Origin: Selenomonadaceae bacterium
GTDB lineage: Bacteria; Bacillota; Negativicutes; Selenomonadales; Selenomonadaceae
Assembly: GCA_017476425.1 (NCBI GenBank)
Contig: JAFUZV010000152.1
Location: 1 to 56,940, forward strand
Reading direction: 5' to 3'
Length of the DNA: 56,940 nucleotides
The position numbers and the translations under genes are program-made. Below, one piece after another: positions 9,648 to 18,710 of the stretch (the first letter of the stretch is position 1; every line of letters begins with the position of its first letter). The notes under the pieces are model-generated. The model was not told the origin of the DNA, searched no databases, and saw only the letters and a list, made by a program, of their open reading frames with translations.

Positions 9648-11747
9648 TTAATTCATTAGATCGTTGAATTTACTTTTGAAAAAGTCTTCAAAAATTTTGA
9701 TCAGCTCGTTAATAATTTCATTTTTATCACCTTCGTGTAAAATTTCTATAAAACTCCATCGATCGATCAAAACTGCGGCAATGTGTCCGATCGTATCAAT
9801 CGCTGATTCTTTGCTGTCGATCGGTGCAAGCATTATGATCGCCGTCTTGACGATCTCACCGCTGTAATTAAAACCTTCACCGAGTTGCAAAATTCCGATC
9901 GCAAGTGTATCAACAAAATTAGTCTTGCAATGCAGTAAAACCATATGATGACCGCTGAATAATGTACTGCCTTTGTCCTCACGTTTTATAAGTGCATTAG
10001 AAATTTTTTCAGCTTTCATTTGATCGTTGTTACTTGTGATCTTTCCTGCAATTAAACAAGCCTCATTGATATTTTTAACTGTTGCACGTTCAAAATAACA
10101 ATGATTCAAAAGATCCAAAATCGCCTGCGAATATTCATTAATCAAAGTCAACGATTCTTGAAATGATAATTTCGGTTCAATGATCGCTGCACTACTCAAA
10201 AATTTTTCATTCTGTTTAGCAAGTTCATTTTCAATTTTCAATTTGTCTTCACGAGTTAAAGCCGCACTGACTACAACAACTTTGCACGGCGGATTATCTA
10301 TCGGAACAGTTGAAATCACAAATTCAAAATCTTTTTCAGCAATGTAATTTTGATTTATTGTCAAGATCGGAATTTGATCAACGATTTTGATATTTTGAAA
10401 TTGCGCTTTGATTTGGCTTGCTAACAGTCTGCTTGTACCCATACCCGTCGGACAAGCAATTACAACTCTATGAATCGAATTTAGAAAAAGTTCACTATCA
10501 GATAACGCCGCACCTAAGTGCATTGCAATATAAGCGATCTCAGCTTCCGGCAATTTTTGATCAAGATACTTTTCAAGATCGAAGACACATTTTTTAGTGA
10601 GATCGATCAACTCCGGATAATGATCTTTCATCTCATTAAGCAAAGGATTTCTAATGTCCATATTCATTTTAAGACGGCTGATCGACGGCGCAAGATGATT
10701 AACAAGTCCTGCAAGCAAATTTTGATTTTTGTTGATATTTCGTCCTGTTTCTTTCGCCGCTGCCTTCATAATCGATCTTGCGATCTGCACTAATCGAAAA
10801 TCGTCCATCATTGAAACGCTTGCAAGATTTTCACTGCTGTAACGACTTCTTGCGCCGAGTAAGTGCATTGTGATATAAGCGATCTCATTCGTCGGCACTT
10901 CAATTTCAAAAATAACTGATAATTTTTCTGCAACGTTTGAGGCGATTTTAAATTCACGACGATCTTTTAACATTGAAAAAGTTTTCTGATCAATGGCGAT
11001 CGTTTCATTGCTTTTGATTCTTTGAACAGTCAACGAAATATGAACAATTAAACCTATAAAAGCATTATCAGAAAATTGATAGCCGATCTCTCTTTCGATC
11101 TCGTGAATGATCTTGTCGATCTTCTTCCAGGTGCCTTTGTCGATCAATTCAAACCAAAATTTTGAAACTCTTGCAAATTTTTCATCGTCATCAAAATTCA
11201 AAGTATCCTGCAGAAGTTTTAAAAGATCATTTTCATTGATATGATCATAAATGTATCTTACGATCGCCCGGCGAAAATCTCTTTCATCACCGAGAAGACT
11301 GACACCTAAACCCGGTTTTCTCAAAAGTTTTAAACCTTGTTCGTTAAACCACAATTCTAACTTGTCAAGATCGTTACTGATCGTCGAATCAGTTACATTA
11401 AGCATTGACGACAACGCAAATAATTTTATCGGTTCATTGTTTGAAAGTAGAGTGCTGACAATGACGGACGATCTTTCTTTCGGTGAAAATTCTCTTCTGT
11501 AAAGTGATTTCTTGCCTTGTTCCAGTAAAGCAAATTTTTTAACTGCACTGCCAACAACAAATAAGCCTGCGCCGGTTTTCTTCTCCAGCTGCAGGCTATA
11601 TTTCTTAAAAAATTCTTCGACTTTAGGCAGTTGTCTTGAAATAGTTTTTGTGCTTACGTTTAATTTTTCTGCAATGTCAGCAATAGTTTTGATCTCATCG
11701 TTTTCTAATAAAATTTTTGCGATCTGAAAAGTTCTTTGTTCGATCAT
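9648..11747 (-). CDS. PRD-domain transcriptional regulator with PTS EIIB and EIIA domains
   Basis: Activator-type regulator of the MtlR/ManR class, controlled by phosphotransfer from the sugar phosphotransferase system. Domains in order: two N-terminal winged-helix/HTH segments (residues ~1-170), PRD1 (~170-280; IVHISLTVQRI and ITMHLLGA carry candidate phospho-histidines), PRD2 (~300-410; LVNHLAPSISR, IAMHLGAAL), an EIIB-like domain with active-site Cys in IACPTGMGTSRLL, and a C-terminal EIIA type 2 domain with the His of VLLHCKT. ATG 11747 is preferred over GTG 11756 because GAGAAGTGATC sits right before it. It begins about a dozen bases after the speD stop and so is co-transcribed with it. 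No PTS permease is nearby, so its target is unknown. Confidence 0.88.
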   Translation of the reverse strand: MIEQRTFQIAKILLENDEIKTIADIAEKLNVSTKTISRQLPKVEEFFKKYSLQLEKKTGAGLFVVGSAVKKFALLEQGKKSLYRREFSPKERSSVIVSTLLSNNEPIKLFALSSMLNVTDSTISNDLDKLELWFNEQGLKLLRKPGLGVSLLGDERDFRRAIVRYIYDHINENDLLKLLQDTLNFDDDEKFARVSKFWFELIDKGTWKKIDKIIHEIEREIGYQFSDNAFIGLIVHISLTVQRIKSNETIAIDQKTFSMLKDRREFKIASNVAEKLSVIFEIEVPTNEIAYITMHLLGARSRYSSENLASVSMMDDFRLVQIARSIMKAAAKETGRNINKNQNLLAGLVNHLAPSISRLKMNMDIRNPLLNEMKDHYPELIDLTKKCVFDLEKYLDQKLPEAEIAYIAMHLGAALSDSELFLNSIHRVVIACPTGMGTSRLLASQIKAQFQNIKIVDQIPILTINQNYIAEKDFEFVISTVPIDNPPCKVVVVSAALTREDKLKIENELAKQNEKFLSSAAIIEPKLSFQESLTLINEYSQAILDLLNHCYFERATVKNINEACLIAGKITSNNDQMKAEKISNALIKREDKGSTLFSGHHMVLLHCKTNFVDTLAIGILQLGEGFNYSGEIVKTAIIMLAPIDSKESAIDTIGHIAAVLIDRWSFIEILHEGDKNEIINELIKIFEDFFKSKFNDLMN

Positions 11748-11759
11748 TTTGATCACTTC

Positions 11760-12536
11760 TCAATATAAATTTTTTCCGCTGAAAATTTCGATCATTTCAC
11801 GGCGTAAATTAGATGAAATTTCTAAACGTGTTTTTGGTGGTAGTTCGTGCACATCAGTATTAAATAAATAATTTTGTAGTTCCATTTCTTTAATAAGCAT
11901 TCTTGTATGAAACAAATTCGCTTGATACATATTTACGTCAACAGCATCATAAATATCTAAAATATCTTCGCTGATAAATTCTTGAATAGAAGTCATTTTG
12001 CTATCCATAAAAAGTTTTTTGCCTGCAACATCACGAGTAAAACCTCTGACGCGATAATCCATAGTTATAATATCAGAATCAAATTGTCCGATCAGATAAT
12101 CAAGCGTCAACAGCGGAGAAATTTCACCGCAAGTTGAAACATCAATGTCAACTCTGAATGTCGCTAAACTTGTTTCCGGATGATATTCCGGATAAGTGTG
12201 AACCGTTACGTGACTTTTATCAAGATGAGCTAAAATTGTTTCACCTTTCGGACGCTTTTGACCTAATTCGATCGCTGCCTCTTCAGCGATCAAAATCGTT
12301 ACGCTTGCGCCTTGCGGATCATAATCTTGACTTGAAATATTTAAAATCCTTGCGCCGATCATTTCAGTCACTCGCGTTAAAATATTCGTCAAACGTTCTG
12401 AATTATATTGTTCGTCGACGTAATGAATATAATCTTGTTGCTCGCGATGAGTCTTTGCATAACAAATATCATAAATGTTGAAGCTCAATGCCTTAGTAAG
12501 GTTGTTGAAGCCATAGAGTTTCAGCTTTTCTTCCAA
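11760..12536 (-). CDS. speD: S-adenosylmethionine decarboxylase proenzyme
   Basis: Makes decarboxylated SAM, the aminopropyl donor for spermidine. The 258-residue length fits the E. coli-type (class 1A) enzyme rather than the ~125-residue Bacillus type. The self-cleavage site that generates the pyruvoyl group is visible as [13 protein letters not shown]: cleavage before the Ser of KSH, followed by the family motif [18 protein letters not shown] supplies the catalytic Cys. TTG 12536 follows a run of five G. No speE is visible. It heads a two-gene unit with the PRD regulator and lies downstream of tRNA-Ala on the same strand, with a hairpin-forming repeat pair between them. Confidence 0.9.
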   Translation of the reverse strand: MEEKLKLYGFNNLTKALSFNIYDICYAKTHREQQDYIHYVDEQYNSERLTNILTRVTEMIGARILNISSQDYDPQGASVTILIAEEAAIELGQKRPKGETILAHLDKSHVTVHTYPEYHPETSLATFRVDIDVSTCGEISPLLTLDYLIGQFDSDIITMDYRVRGFTRDVAGKKLFMDSKMTSIQEFISEDILDIYDAVDVNMYQANLFHTRMLIKEMELQNYLFNTDVHELPPKTRLEISSNLRREMIEIFSGKNLY

Positions 12537-12556
12537 CTAACTACCCCCAAAAAATT

Positions 12557-12632
12557 AATTCGGAATGCGAAATTCGGAATTAGGAATTGACTTTTATATA
12601 AATTCCGCATTCCGCATTCAACATTCCGAATT
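12557..12632. repeat. Inverted pair of 32-nt heptad units (76-nt palindromic element)
   Basis: Left arm 12557-12588 and right arm 12601-12632 are imperfect reverse complements (26 of 32 positions by hand alignment) around a 12-nt spacer. Both are built of GGAATGC/ATTCCGC-type heptamers. The element lies between tRNA-Ala and speD and would fold into a long hairpin in RNA or single-stranded DNA. Confidence 0.85.
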
Positions 12633-12640
12633 AACTAAAA

Positions 12641-12716
12641 TGGTGGAGACAAGGGGGATCGAACCCCTGACCTCAACGCTGCCAGCGTTGCGCTCTCCCA
12701 GCTGAGCTATGTCCCC
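12641..12716 (-). tRNA. tRNA-Ala (anticodon GGC)
   Basis: A complete 76-nt cloverleaf: 7-bp acceptor stem GGGGACA/TGTCTCC with one G-U pair, D stem GCTC/GAGC, anticodon stem CAACG/CGTTG with loop CTGGCAG (anticodon GGC), T arm AGGGG-TTCGATC-CCCCT, and an encoded CCA end. It decodes GCC and GCU alanine codons. Confidence 0.97.
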
Positions 12717-12729
12717 GTCGACGTTAAAC

Positions 12730-12758
12730 ATTTTAACGCTATTGAAAATTTCTGTCAA
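12730..12758 (-). promoter_or_regulatory. Promoter for tRNA-Ala (and possibly speD)
   Basis: TTGACA, 17-nt spacer, TAAAAT on the minus strand. The start would fall about 7 nt before the mature tRNA 5' end. Confidence 0.75.
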
Positions 12759-12777
12759 GTATTCAACAAAAAATTTT

Positions 12778-14637
12778 TCAAAATCCTGTGCGTTTAAACA
12801 TCTTTGCAAGATCATTGCTTGAAAATTTTATAATCGTTGGACGACCGTGCGGACAAGTGAATGGATGACTAGTCTGTTCGAGTTGTTCAAGAATCATTTG
12901 CATTTGACGAAAATTTAATTCCATACCGCTTTTGATCGCCGCTTTGCAAGCCGTCATTGCTAAACATTCTTGACGAATATTTTTAGCGATCGCCTTTTGT
13001 TGATCTTCAGCGGCGATCGATTCGTCAATCGGCGGCAAGTTAGATAAAATTTCACGTAATAAATTTTCAGCGTCAGAAATTTCAATATCAGCAGGAATTT
13101 CGATCAGACGATATTCATTTTCTCCGCTAGGCTCCATTGTGAAACCTAACTTATGAAAAAGTTCTAAATTATCTTCAACTAATTTTGATTCGTGATCGTC
13201 GAAATTCAAAATCTGATGAACAAGCAACTGTTGAGCCGGAATGCCGTCAGTATATCCACAAAGCCGATCAAATAAAATTCTTTCGTGTGCTGCGTGTTGA
13301 TCGACGATATAAAGTCCGTCATCTGTCTTTGCAATTATGTAACATAAATCAACTTGTCCGATCGGAGTAATTTTTTTTGTTGAAGTTTTTTCATTCGTTG
13401 CAATTTGATCGATCGTCGTTTCTGAAGAAAAATTTTCTTGAGGCAGATCGATCTCATCATTAGAAAACTTTGCAGAATAATTATCTAAAATTTTCAGCGT
13501 GTTATCAATTCCGTTATTAAATGATCTGCTGCGTTGAGAAAAATTTTGTGGTCGTTGATATGAAAAATTATTTTGTCTTGAAAAAGTCGGAGTAACTGCA
13601 ACATTTTGAAGATCATCATTTGAATTTGCATCAGCAAAAGTTTTTTCGTCGATCGATTGAGTGACAGCGGCATAAACTGCACGATAAAGATTATTTTCGT
13701 CAGCAAAACGAATTTCAGTTTTCTGAGGATGAACATTTACATCAACACTTAACGACGGCATATCAAAAATTAAAATCGCTAATGGATAACCGGACTTCGG
13801 GATCATTGCTTTGTAAGCCTCATCAACTGCTTTTGAAATAATTCGACTGCTGATAATTCGTCCGTTGACTATGAAAGTCTGCCACGATCGATAACTCTTT
13901 AAAACATTTGGCTTGCTGATATAACCGCTGATTTTGAAATTAGGATCAACTTTATCAGTAAAATCGATCTTCAACAGCGAATCAGAAATTTCACGTCCAT
14001 AAATGCTGGTGATCGTATCGAAAAGATCGCCATTGCCGGGCGTTGTAATTGCGTTTCTATTTCCGTTGATGAATTTAAATGAGATCGACGGACGACTCAA
14101 CGCAAGTTTAACAACGTAATCATGAATTTTTGTGCCTTCAGTGTTAGGCGTTTTCAAAAATTTTTTTCGTGCCGGTGTATTGAAAAATAAATCTTCAACT
14201 TGAATAGTCGTACCGAGTGCACAGCCGATCTCTTGAAAATCTTTATCAATACCGCCTTCAACTTTGATCAGCGTTCCAAGTTCACTACCTTCAGATCGAG
14301 TTCTCATTAAAAATTTTGAAACTGAAGTTATAGTTGGAAGAGCCTCACCACGAAATCCAAGCGTTGAAACTTCAAAAAGATCATCAACGCTTTTGATCTT
14401 GCTTGTTGCGTGTCGACGAATTGCAAGGCTTGCATCTTCGTGATTCATTCCAATTCCGTTGTCAGTGATTCTTATAAATGATTTTCCGCCGTTTTGAATT
14501 TCAATTTCAATTCTTGTTGCTCCGGCATCAATGGAATTTTCAACAAGTTCCTTAACGCAAGATGCAGGACGTTCAACGACTTCACCGGCTGCAATTTTAT
14601 TAATCGTGTTTGAATCTAACAATTTAACTTTACTCAT
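12778..14637 (-). CDS. mutL: DNA mismatch repair protein MutL
   Basis: Couples MutS mismatch recognition to strand incision. The N-terminal GHKL ATPase shows IAAGEVVERPASCVKELVEN, ITDNGIGM and FRGEALPTI. A linker rich in Asn, Ser and Gln (residues ~330-420) leads to a C-terminal dimerisation/endonuclease domain with DQHAAHERILFD (~residue 446), ACKAAIKSG and CPHGRPTII. The latter motifs indicate the nicking type used by bacteria without MutH. The last acidic residue of the DQHA-x2-E-x4-E motif is Asp instead of Glu. ATG 14637 follows GAGGAAAA. It lies 34 nt after mutS. Confidence 0.95.
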   Translation of the reverse strand: MSKVKLLDSNTINKIAAGEVVERPASCVKELVENSIDAGATRIEIEIQNGGKSFIRITDNGIGMNHEDASLAIRRHATSKIKSVDDLFEVSTLGFRGEALPTITSVSKFLMRTRSEGSELGTLIKVEGGIDKDFQEIGCALGTTIQVEDLFFNTPARKKFLKTPNTEGTKIHDYVVKLALSRPSISFKFINGNRNAITTPGNGDLFDTITSIYGREISDSLLKIDFTDKVDPNFKISGYISKPNVLKSYRSWQTFIVNGRIISSRIISKAVDEAYKAMIPKSGYPLAILIFDMPSLSVDVNVHPQKTEIRFADENNLYRAVYAAVTQSIDEKTFADANSNDDLQNVAVTPTFSRQNNFSYQRPQNFSQRSRSFNNGIDNTLKILDNYSAKFSNDEIDLPQENFSSETTIDQIATNEKTSTKKITPIGQVDLCYIIAKTDDGLYIVDQHAAHERILFDRLCGYTDGIPAQQLLVHQILNFDDHESKLVEDNLELFHKLGFTMEPSGENEYRLIEIPADIEISDAENLLREILSNLPPIDESIAAEDQQKAIAKNIRQECLAMTACKAAIKSGMELNFRQMQMILEQLEQTSHPFTCPHGRPTIIKFSSNDLAKMFKRTGF

Positions 14638-14663
14638 AAAAATTTTCCTCTAATATTTGATCT

Positions 14664-14691
14664 CTCAGCCCTTAGCCCTCAGCACTCAGCC
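14664..14691. repeat. Heptad repeat, CTCAGCC family, over the mutS stop codon
   Basis: Four consecutive seven-base units: CTCAGCC, CTTAGCC, CTCAGCA, CTCAGCC. The mutS stop codon (14672-14674) and the last codons of mutS lie inside it. Related short tracts occur at 41561 and 45742. Confidence 0.8.
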
Positions 14692-17269
14692 CTAATTCTT
14701 TCCGTGCCTGCGATTGAAGTTTATAAAGAATATTAATTGCTTCGATCGGCGTTGTAGTATTTAGATCGAGTTTTGCAATTTGTTCCGGTAAATCTGAAGA
14801 GAATAACGACGAATTTTGATCTGTTTGAGAAATTTTTTCAGATTTTGACTTTTTTAATGGTTTAACGTTGCTGACTCTTTCACCGCTTTCAAGTTCAGTT
14901 AAAATTGTTTCAGCACGTTTCATAACAGATTTTGGAAGTCCGGCGAGTTTAGCGACTTGAATGCCATATGATTTATCAGCTCCACCGGGTTTAATTCTGC
15001 GCAAAAATACAATCTCATTATCTCGTTCATTGACTGCAACGCAGAAATTTTTGATCTTTTGAGTTTGATCATTTTCTGCTAAGTCCGTCAATTCGTGATA
15101 ATGAGTTGCAAACAAAGTTTTAGCGTGAATTTTTCTTTCGATATATTCAATAACTGATCTTGCAATGCTCATACCGTCGAAAGTTGAAGTTCCGCGACCA
15201 ACTTCATCAAGAATTATCAAAGAATGTTCAGTTGAATATTTTAGAATTTGTGCAACTTCATTCATTTCAACCATAAAAGTTGATTGACCACTTACAAGAT
15301 CATCACTTGCGCCGATTCTGGTAAAAATTCGATCAACCGGCGTTATTGATGCTTCACGTGCAGGAATGAATGATCCGATCTGCGCCATCAAAGTCAGCAA
15401 TGCAACTTGTCTCATATAAGTTGATTTGCCAGCCATATTCGGCCCGGTAATTATCATAATTTCGCAAGTCTTATGATTTAAATTTGTATCGTTCGGAACA
15501 AAAAGACTATTTGATAAAATTCTTTCAACAAGTGGATGACGACCGTCACGAATTTCAATCGATCCGTCAGTTCTCAATTCAGGTCTGATATAATTATAAT
15601 TTGCCGCCGCTTCAGCTAAACTTGCTGTTACGTCTATCAAAGCGATTCGCCTTGCAGTGTCTTGAATTTCTGCGAGGTGTTTTTTAATCTGATTACGAAT
15701 GTCAACAAAAATATTATATTCAATCGAAATAATTTTTTCTTGTGCACCTAAAATTTTCGTTTCAAAATTTTTCAATTCCTCAGTTATATATCTTTCTGCG
15801 CCGGTTAATGTCTGCTTACGAATATAATTGTTCGGCACGAGATCTTTTCCGCTGTTACGAACTTCAATATAATAACCGAAGACACGATTATAACCGATTT
15901 TCAAAAATTTTATTCCGGTTTTATTGCGTTCACGTTCTTCCATTTCTTGCAATAAAGATTTACTGTCAACTGAAATTCTTCGATAGTCATCAAGTTCTTG
16001 ATTGTAACCGGGTTTAATAATTCCGCCGTCGTGAATTGAATTACTGGGATTATCAACGATCGCCGCGTCAATCAGATCAACGATCTCATCATAATTTCTT
16101 AAACCGTCACGACAAGCAAGAAGTATATCACTTTTAACGCCTTGCAATATATTAATTATCAACGGTAGAATTTTTAACGAAAATTTCAAAGCGATCAAAT
16201 CAACTGCATTAGCCGTGCCGATCTCAATTTTCATCATCAATCTTTCAAAGTCGTGAATTTCTTTTAAAGAATCTCTAATATTATTGCGAAGAGTAAAATT
16301 TTTAAAAAATTCTTCAACGGTGTCAAGTCGACGATCAATAGCGGCAAGATCAATTAACGGCGTTTCTAACCATTTTCTTAAAAGTCTTGTACCCATTGCA
16401 GTTCGTGTGAAGTCAAGCACATCAAATAAAGTATCTTTTTTACTGCCGTCTTTGAGACTCCTTGTAATTTCTAAATTCTTCATTGCTGAAGGATCAAGGA
16501 TCAAATGATCGGAAATTTCAAGCCGTGACAATTTAGAAAGATGCTTTAACTCCGTCATAACCGTTTGATGAATATAAGTCAACAAAATTGCAACTGATTC
16601 GGCGGCAAAATCAGACGACGGCAGATCATTTTCTGAAAAGTGATTTTTCAAAACGTCTGTGATATTGTCTGCAATGTCTTCAATTTTCGTGATCGTGCAA
16701 CTATTCAGCTTGAGTGAAATAAATTTGTCTAAAGATTTTTTAAAAGAAATTTTTCTGACGATCAAAATTTCCGAAGGCATTAAGCGATAAAGTTCATCAA
16801 AAATAATTTGATCGTAACCTTCATTGTCATAAAGTCCATAAAAACATTCGCCAGTTGAAATATCAGCACCAACTAAAACCGCCTCATCATCTTCTTCAGC
16901 GATCAAAGCAATATAATTATTATTGACGTTTGAAAGTGCATCGTCAGTTAAATTTGTTCCGGGCGTTACAACTCTTGTGACTCTTCGATCGGTTAAGCCT
17001 TTAGCCTTCGGATCGCTGACTTGATCAGCTACTGCAACTTTATAGCCTTTCTTGACAAGTTTTTGAATGTAATTATCAACAGCGTGATAAGGCATTCCGC
17101 ACATGGGTTCACCTTGTCGTTGAGTAAGAGTTAAACCGAGTTCTTTCGATCCGATTTTTGCATCTTCGCCGAACATTTCAAAAAAATCACCGAGTCTAAA
17201 AAATAATAGTGCGTCCTTATTTTGTGCTTTTGCATCTAAATATTGTTGCATCATTGGCGTTATTGCCAT
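14672..17269 (-). CDS. mutS: DNA mismatch repair protein MutS
   Basis: Recognises mismatches and small loops as a clamp-forming ATPase dimer. The 865-residue protein has the mismatch-contacting Phe-x-Glu in RLGDFFEMFG, then connector, lever and clamp domains. The ATPase has Walker A GPNMAGKSTYMRQ, Walker B ILDEVGRGTSTFDG and the ATHYHEL signature. The family start TPMMQQYLDAK follows ATG 17269 by four codons. This ATG is preferred over GTG 17284 and lies one base after the miaB stop, so the two are translationally coupled. The C-terminal residues (LGLSAEG) are supplied by a heptad repeat, so the natural end has been altered slightly. Confidence 0.96.
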   Translation of the reverse strand: MAITPMMQQYLDAKAQNKDALLFFRLGDFFEMFGEDAKIGSKELGLTLTQRQGEPMCGMPYHAVDNYIQKLVKKGYKVAVADQVSDPKAKGLTDRRVTRVVTPGTNLTDDALSNVNNNYIALIAEEDDEAVLVGADISTGECFYGLYDNEGYDQIIFDELYRLMPSEILIVRKISFKKSLDKFISLKLNSCTITKIEDIADNITDVLKNHFSENDLPSSDFAAESVAILLTYIHQTVMTELKHLSKLSRLEISDHLILDPSAMKNLEITRSLKDGSKKDTLFDVLDFTRTAMGTRLLRKWLETPLIDLAAIDRRLDTVEEFFKNFTLRNNIRDSLKEIHDFERLMMKIEIGTANAVDLIALKFSLKILPLIINILQGVKSDILLACRDGLRNYDEIVDLIDAAIVDNPSNSIHDGGIIKPGYNQELDDYRRISVDSKSLLQEMEERERNKTGIKFLKIGYNRVFGYYIEVRNSGKDLVPNNYIRKQTLTGAERYITEELKNFETKILGAQEKIISIEYNIFVDIRNQIKKHLAEIQDTARRIALIDVTASLAEAAANYNYIRPELRTDGSIEIRDGRHPLVERILSNSLFVPNDTNLNHKTCEIMIITGPNMAGKSTYMRQVALLTLMAQIGSFIPAREASITPVDRIFTRIGASDDLVSGQSTFMVEMNEVAQILKYSTEHSLIILDEVGRGTSTFDGMSIARSVIEYIERKIHAKTLFATHYHELTDLAENDQTQKIKNFCVAVNERDNEIVFLRRIKPGGADKSYGIQVAKLAGLPKSVMKRAETILTELESGERVSNVKPLKKSKSEKISQTDQNSSLFSSDLPEQIAKLDLNTTTPIEAINILYKLQSQARKELGLSAEG

Positions 17270-17270
17270 T

Positions 17271-18587
17271 TTAATATCTTTCACCTTTCAAAATCCACGT
17301 TTGTGGTTGATTGATCTTCACGTTGATAAAATCACCGGGCTTTTCGTCATTATGTTCAAACAAAACTAATTTATTCGTTCGAGTTCGTCCCGTAAAAATA
17401 TTTTCATCATTCTTGCTTGCACATTCAACAAGTATTTCAACGATCTGATCCTGCAAGTGCTGATTAATTTCTAAACTGATCTCATTTTGTACGTCCATTA
17501 ATTTTTGTAAACGTTTATGCTTGAGATCATCAGCAACTTGATCAGGAAAATTCGCCGCAGGTGTTCCGCTACGCTTTGAATAAATGAATGTATAAGCCGC
17601 ATCAAATTTAATCTCACGTAAAAAATCAAGCGTTTCGTTAAAATCTTCGTCAGTCTCACCGGGAAATCCAACGATCAGATCAGTTGTTAAACTCACGTTC
17701 GGAATTTGATCACGAATTTTTTTGACTAACTGTCGATATTTTTCAACGGTATAAACGCGATTCATTTTCTGTAAAATTCGATCGCTTCCATATTGCACAG
17801 GCAAATGAATATGTTCACAAATATTTTTACCGTCACGAATCGCCGCTATCAATTCATCAGATAAATCTTTTGGATGTGAAGTCATAAACCTCAAACGTTT
17901 TAAACCTTCGATCTTGTCAACTGCCGTTAAAAGTTCAGCGAAATTTGCTAATTTGTGATCCTTTCCATAAGAATTAACATTTTGACCTAACAAAGTGATC
18001 TCAACTGCTCCATTTGCAACTGCAGATTTAATTTCGTTAATGATCTCTTCAGGCTTTCGACTTCTTTCACGACCTCTGACATAAGGAACTATGCAATAAG
18101 TACAAAAATTATTACAACCGTACATTATAGGTATAAATTCGGAATGCGTAATTCGGAATGCGGAATTTTTTAATTGTCTTAATTCTAAATTCCTAATTCC
18201 TAATTCCGAATTATTCTTTTCTTCAAGGTTTTGAACAATCTTTATAAGTTGATCAACTCGACCTGTTCCAAGTACAAAATCAATATGCGGCGCACGCTTA
18301 ATTAAATTATCGCCTTCTTTCTGAGCCATACAACCGCAAATTCCAAAAATCAATTTAGGATTTTTTCGCTTGAGATGTTTAATCTCACCGATTTTTCCAT
18401 AGACACGATCTTCTGCTGATTCTCTAACACAACAAGTATTGATCAAAATCAGATCAGCCTCTTCGATCTCGTCGATCATTTCATAACCGATCGTTGAAAG
18501 TTGCCTTGACATTCGTTCCGAGTCTGCAACATTCATTTGACAACCGTAAGTTAAAATTTTCATTTTTTTGTTAAGTGTCTTATTCAT
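17271..18587 (-). CDS. miaB: tRNA-2-methylthio-N6-dimethylallyladenosine synthase
   Basis: Radical-SAM methylthiotransferase that modifies A37 of tRNAs reading UNN codons. The N-terminal methylthiotransferase domain has cysteines in TYGCQMN, INTCCVRESAE and GICGCMAQ. The radical-SAM cluster motif CNNFCTYC and a C-terminal TRAM domain follow. Between the first two domains, where the linker to IPIMYGC lies, sits a 77-nt hairpin-forming repeat read in frame as NSELGIRNLELRQLK and NSAFRITHSEF. I choose ATG 18587. The promoter places transcription start at almost the same base, so translation is either leaderless from here or begins at ATG 18563. First gene of miaB-mutS-mutL. Confidence 0.93.
   Translation of the reverse strand: MNKTLNKKMKILTYGCQMNVADSERMSRQLSTIGYEMIDEIEEADLILINTCCVRESAEDRVYGKIGEIKHLKRKNPKLIFGICGCMAQKEGDNLIKRAPHIDFVLGTGRVDQLIKIVQNLEEKNNSELGIRNLELRQLKNSAFRITHSEFIPIMYGCNNFCTYCIVPYVRGRERSRKPEEIINEIKSAVANGAVEITLLGQNVNSYGKDHKLANFAELLTAVDKIEGLKRLRFMTSHPKDLSDELIAAIRDGKNICEHIHLPVQYGSDRILQKMNRVYTVEKYRQLVKKIRDQIPNVSLTTDLIVGFPGETDEDFNETLDFLREIKFDAAYTFIYSKRSGTPAANFPDQVADDLKHKRLQKLMDVQNEISLEINQHLQDQIVEILVECASKNDENIFTGRTRTNKLVLFEHNDEKPGDFINVKINQPQTWILKGERY
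18136..18212. repeat. Inverted pair of 32-nt heptad units inside miaB
   Basis: Arms 18136-18167 and 18181-18212 (each 32 nt) flank a 13-nt spacer; about 24 of 32 arm positions are complementary by hand. The architecture matches the element at 12557-12632. It is fully inside the miaB reading frame, which stays open. Confidence 0.88.
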
Positions 18588-18594
18588 AAAAAGC

Positions 18595-18623
18595 ATTTTA
18601 ACATTTATGATAACAATAATCAA
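18595..18623 (-). promoter_or_regulatory. Promoter for miaB-mutS-mutL
   Basis: TTGATT, 17-nt spacer, TAAAAT with an extended -10 (TGT upstream). The predicted start falls at or beside the ATG at 18587. Confidence 0.55.
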
Positions 18624-18653
18624 ATTTTCAATGCAAAAAAAATTTTTTCACTA

Positions 18654-18682
18654 TTGACACGACAAATTTTTTTTGATATGAA
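18654..18682 (+). promoter_or_regulatory. Promoter for recG
   Basis: TTGACA, 17-nt spacer, TATGAA with TGA directly upstream. It lies back to back with the miaB promoter. Confidence 0.55.
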
Positions 18683-18710
18683 ATTTAAAATTGAGTTGGA
18701 AGTGATCAAA

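Noticed and set aside
12618..12815. 65-codon minus-strand frame between mutL and speD
   Set aside because: It runs through the tRNA-Ala gene; the frame is incidental.
12557..18212. CRISPR-like repeats
   Set aside because: The heptad elements have no unique spacers of regular length in array form and lie far apart.
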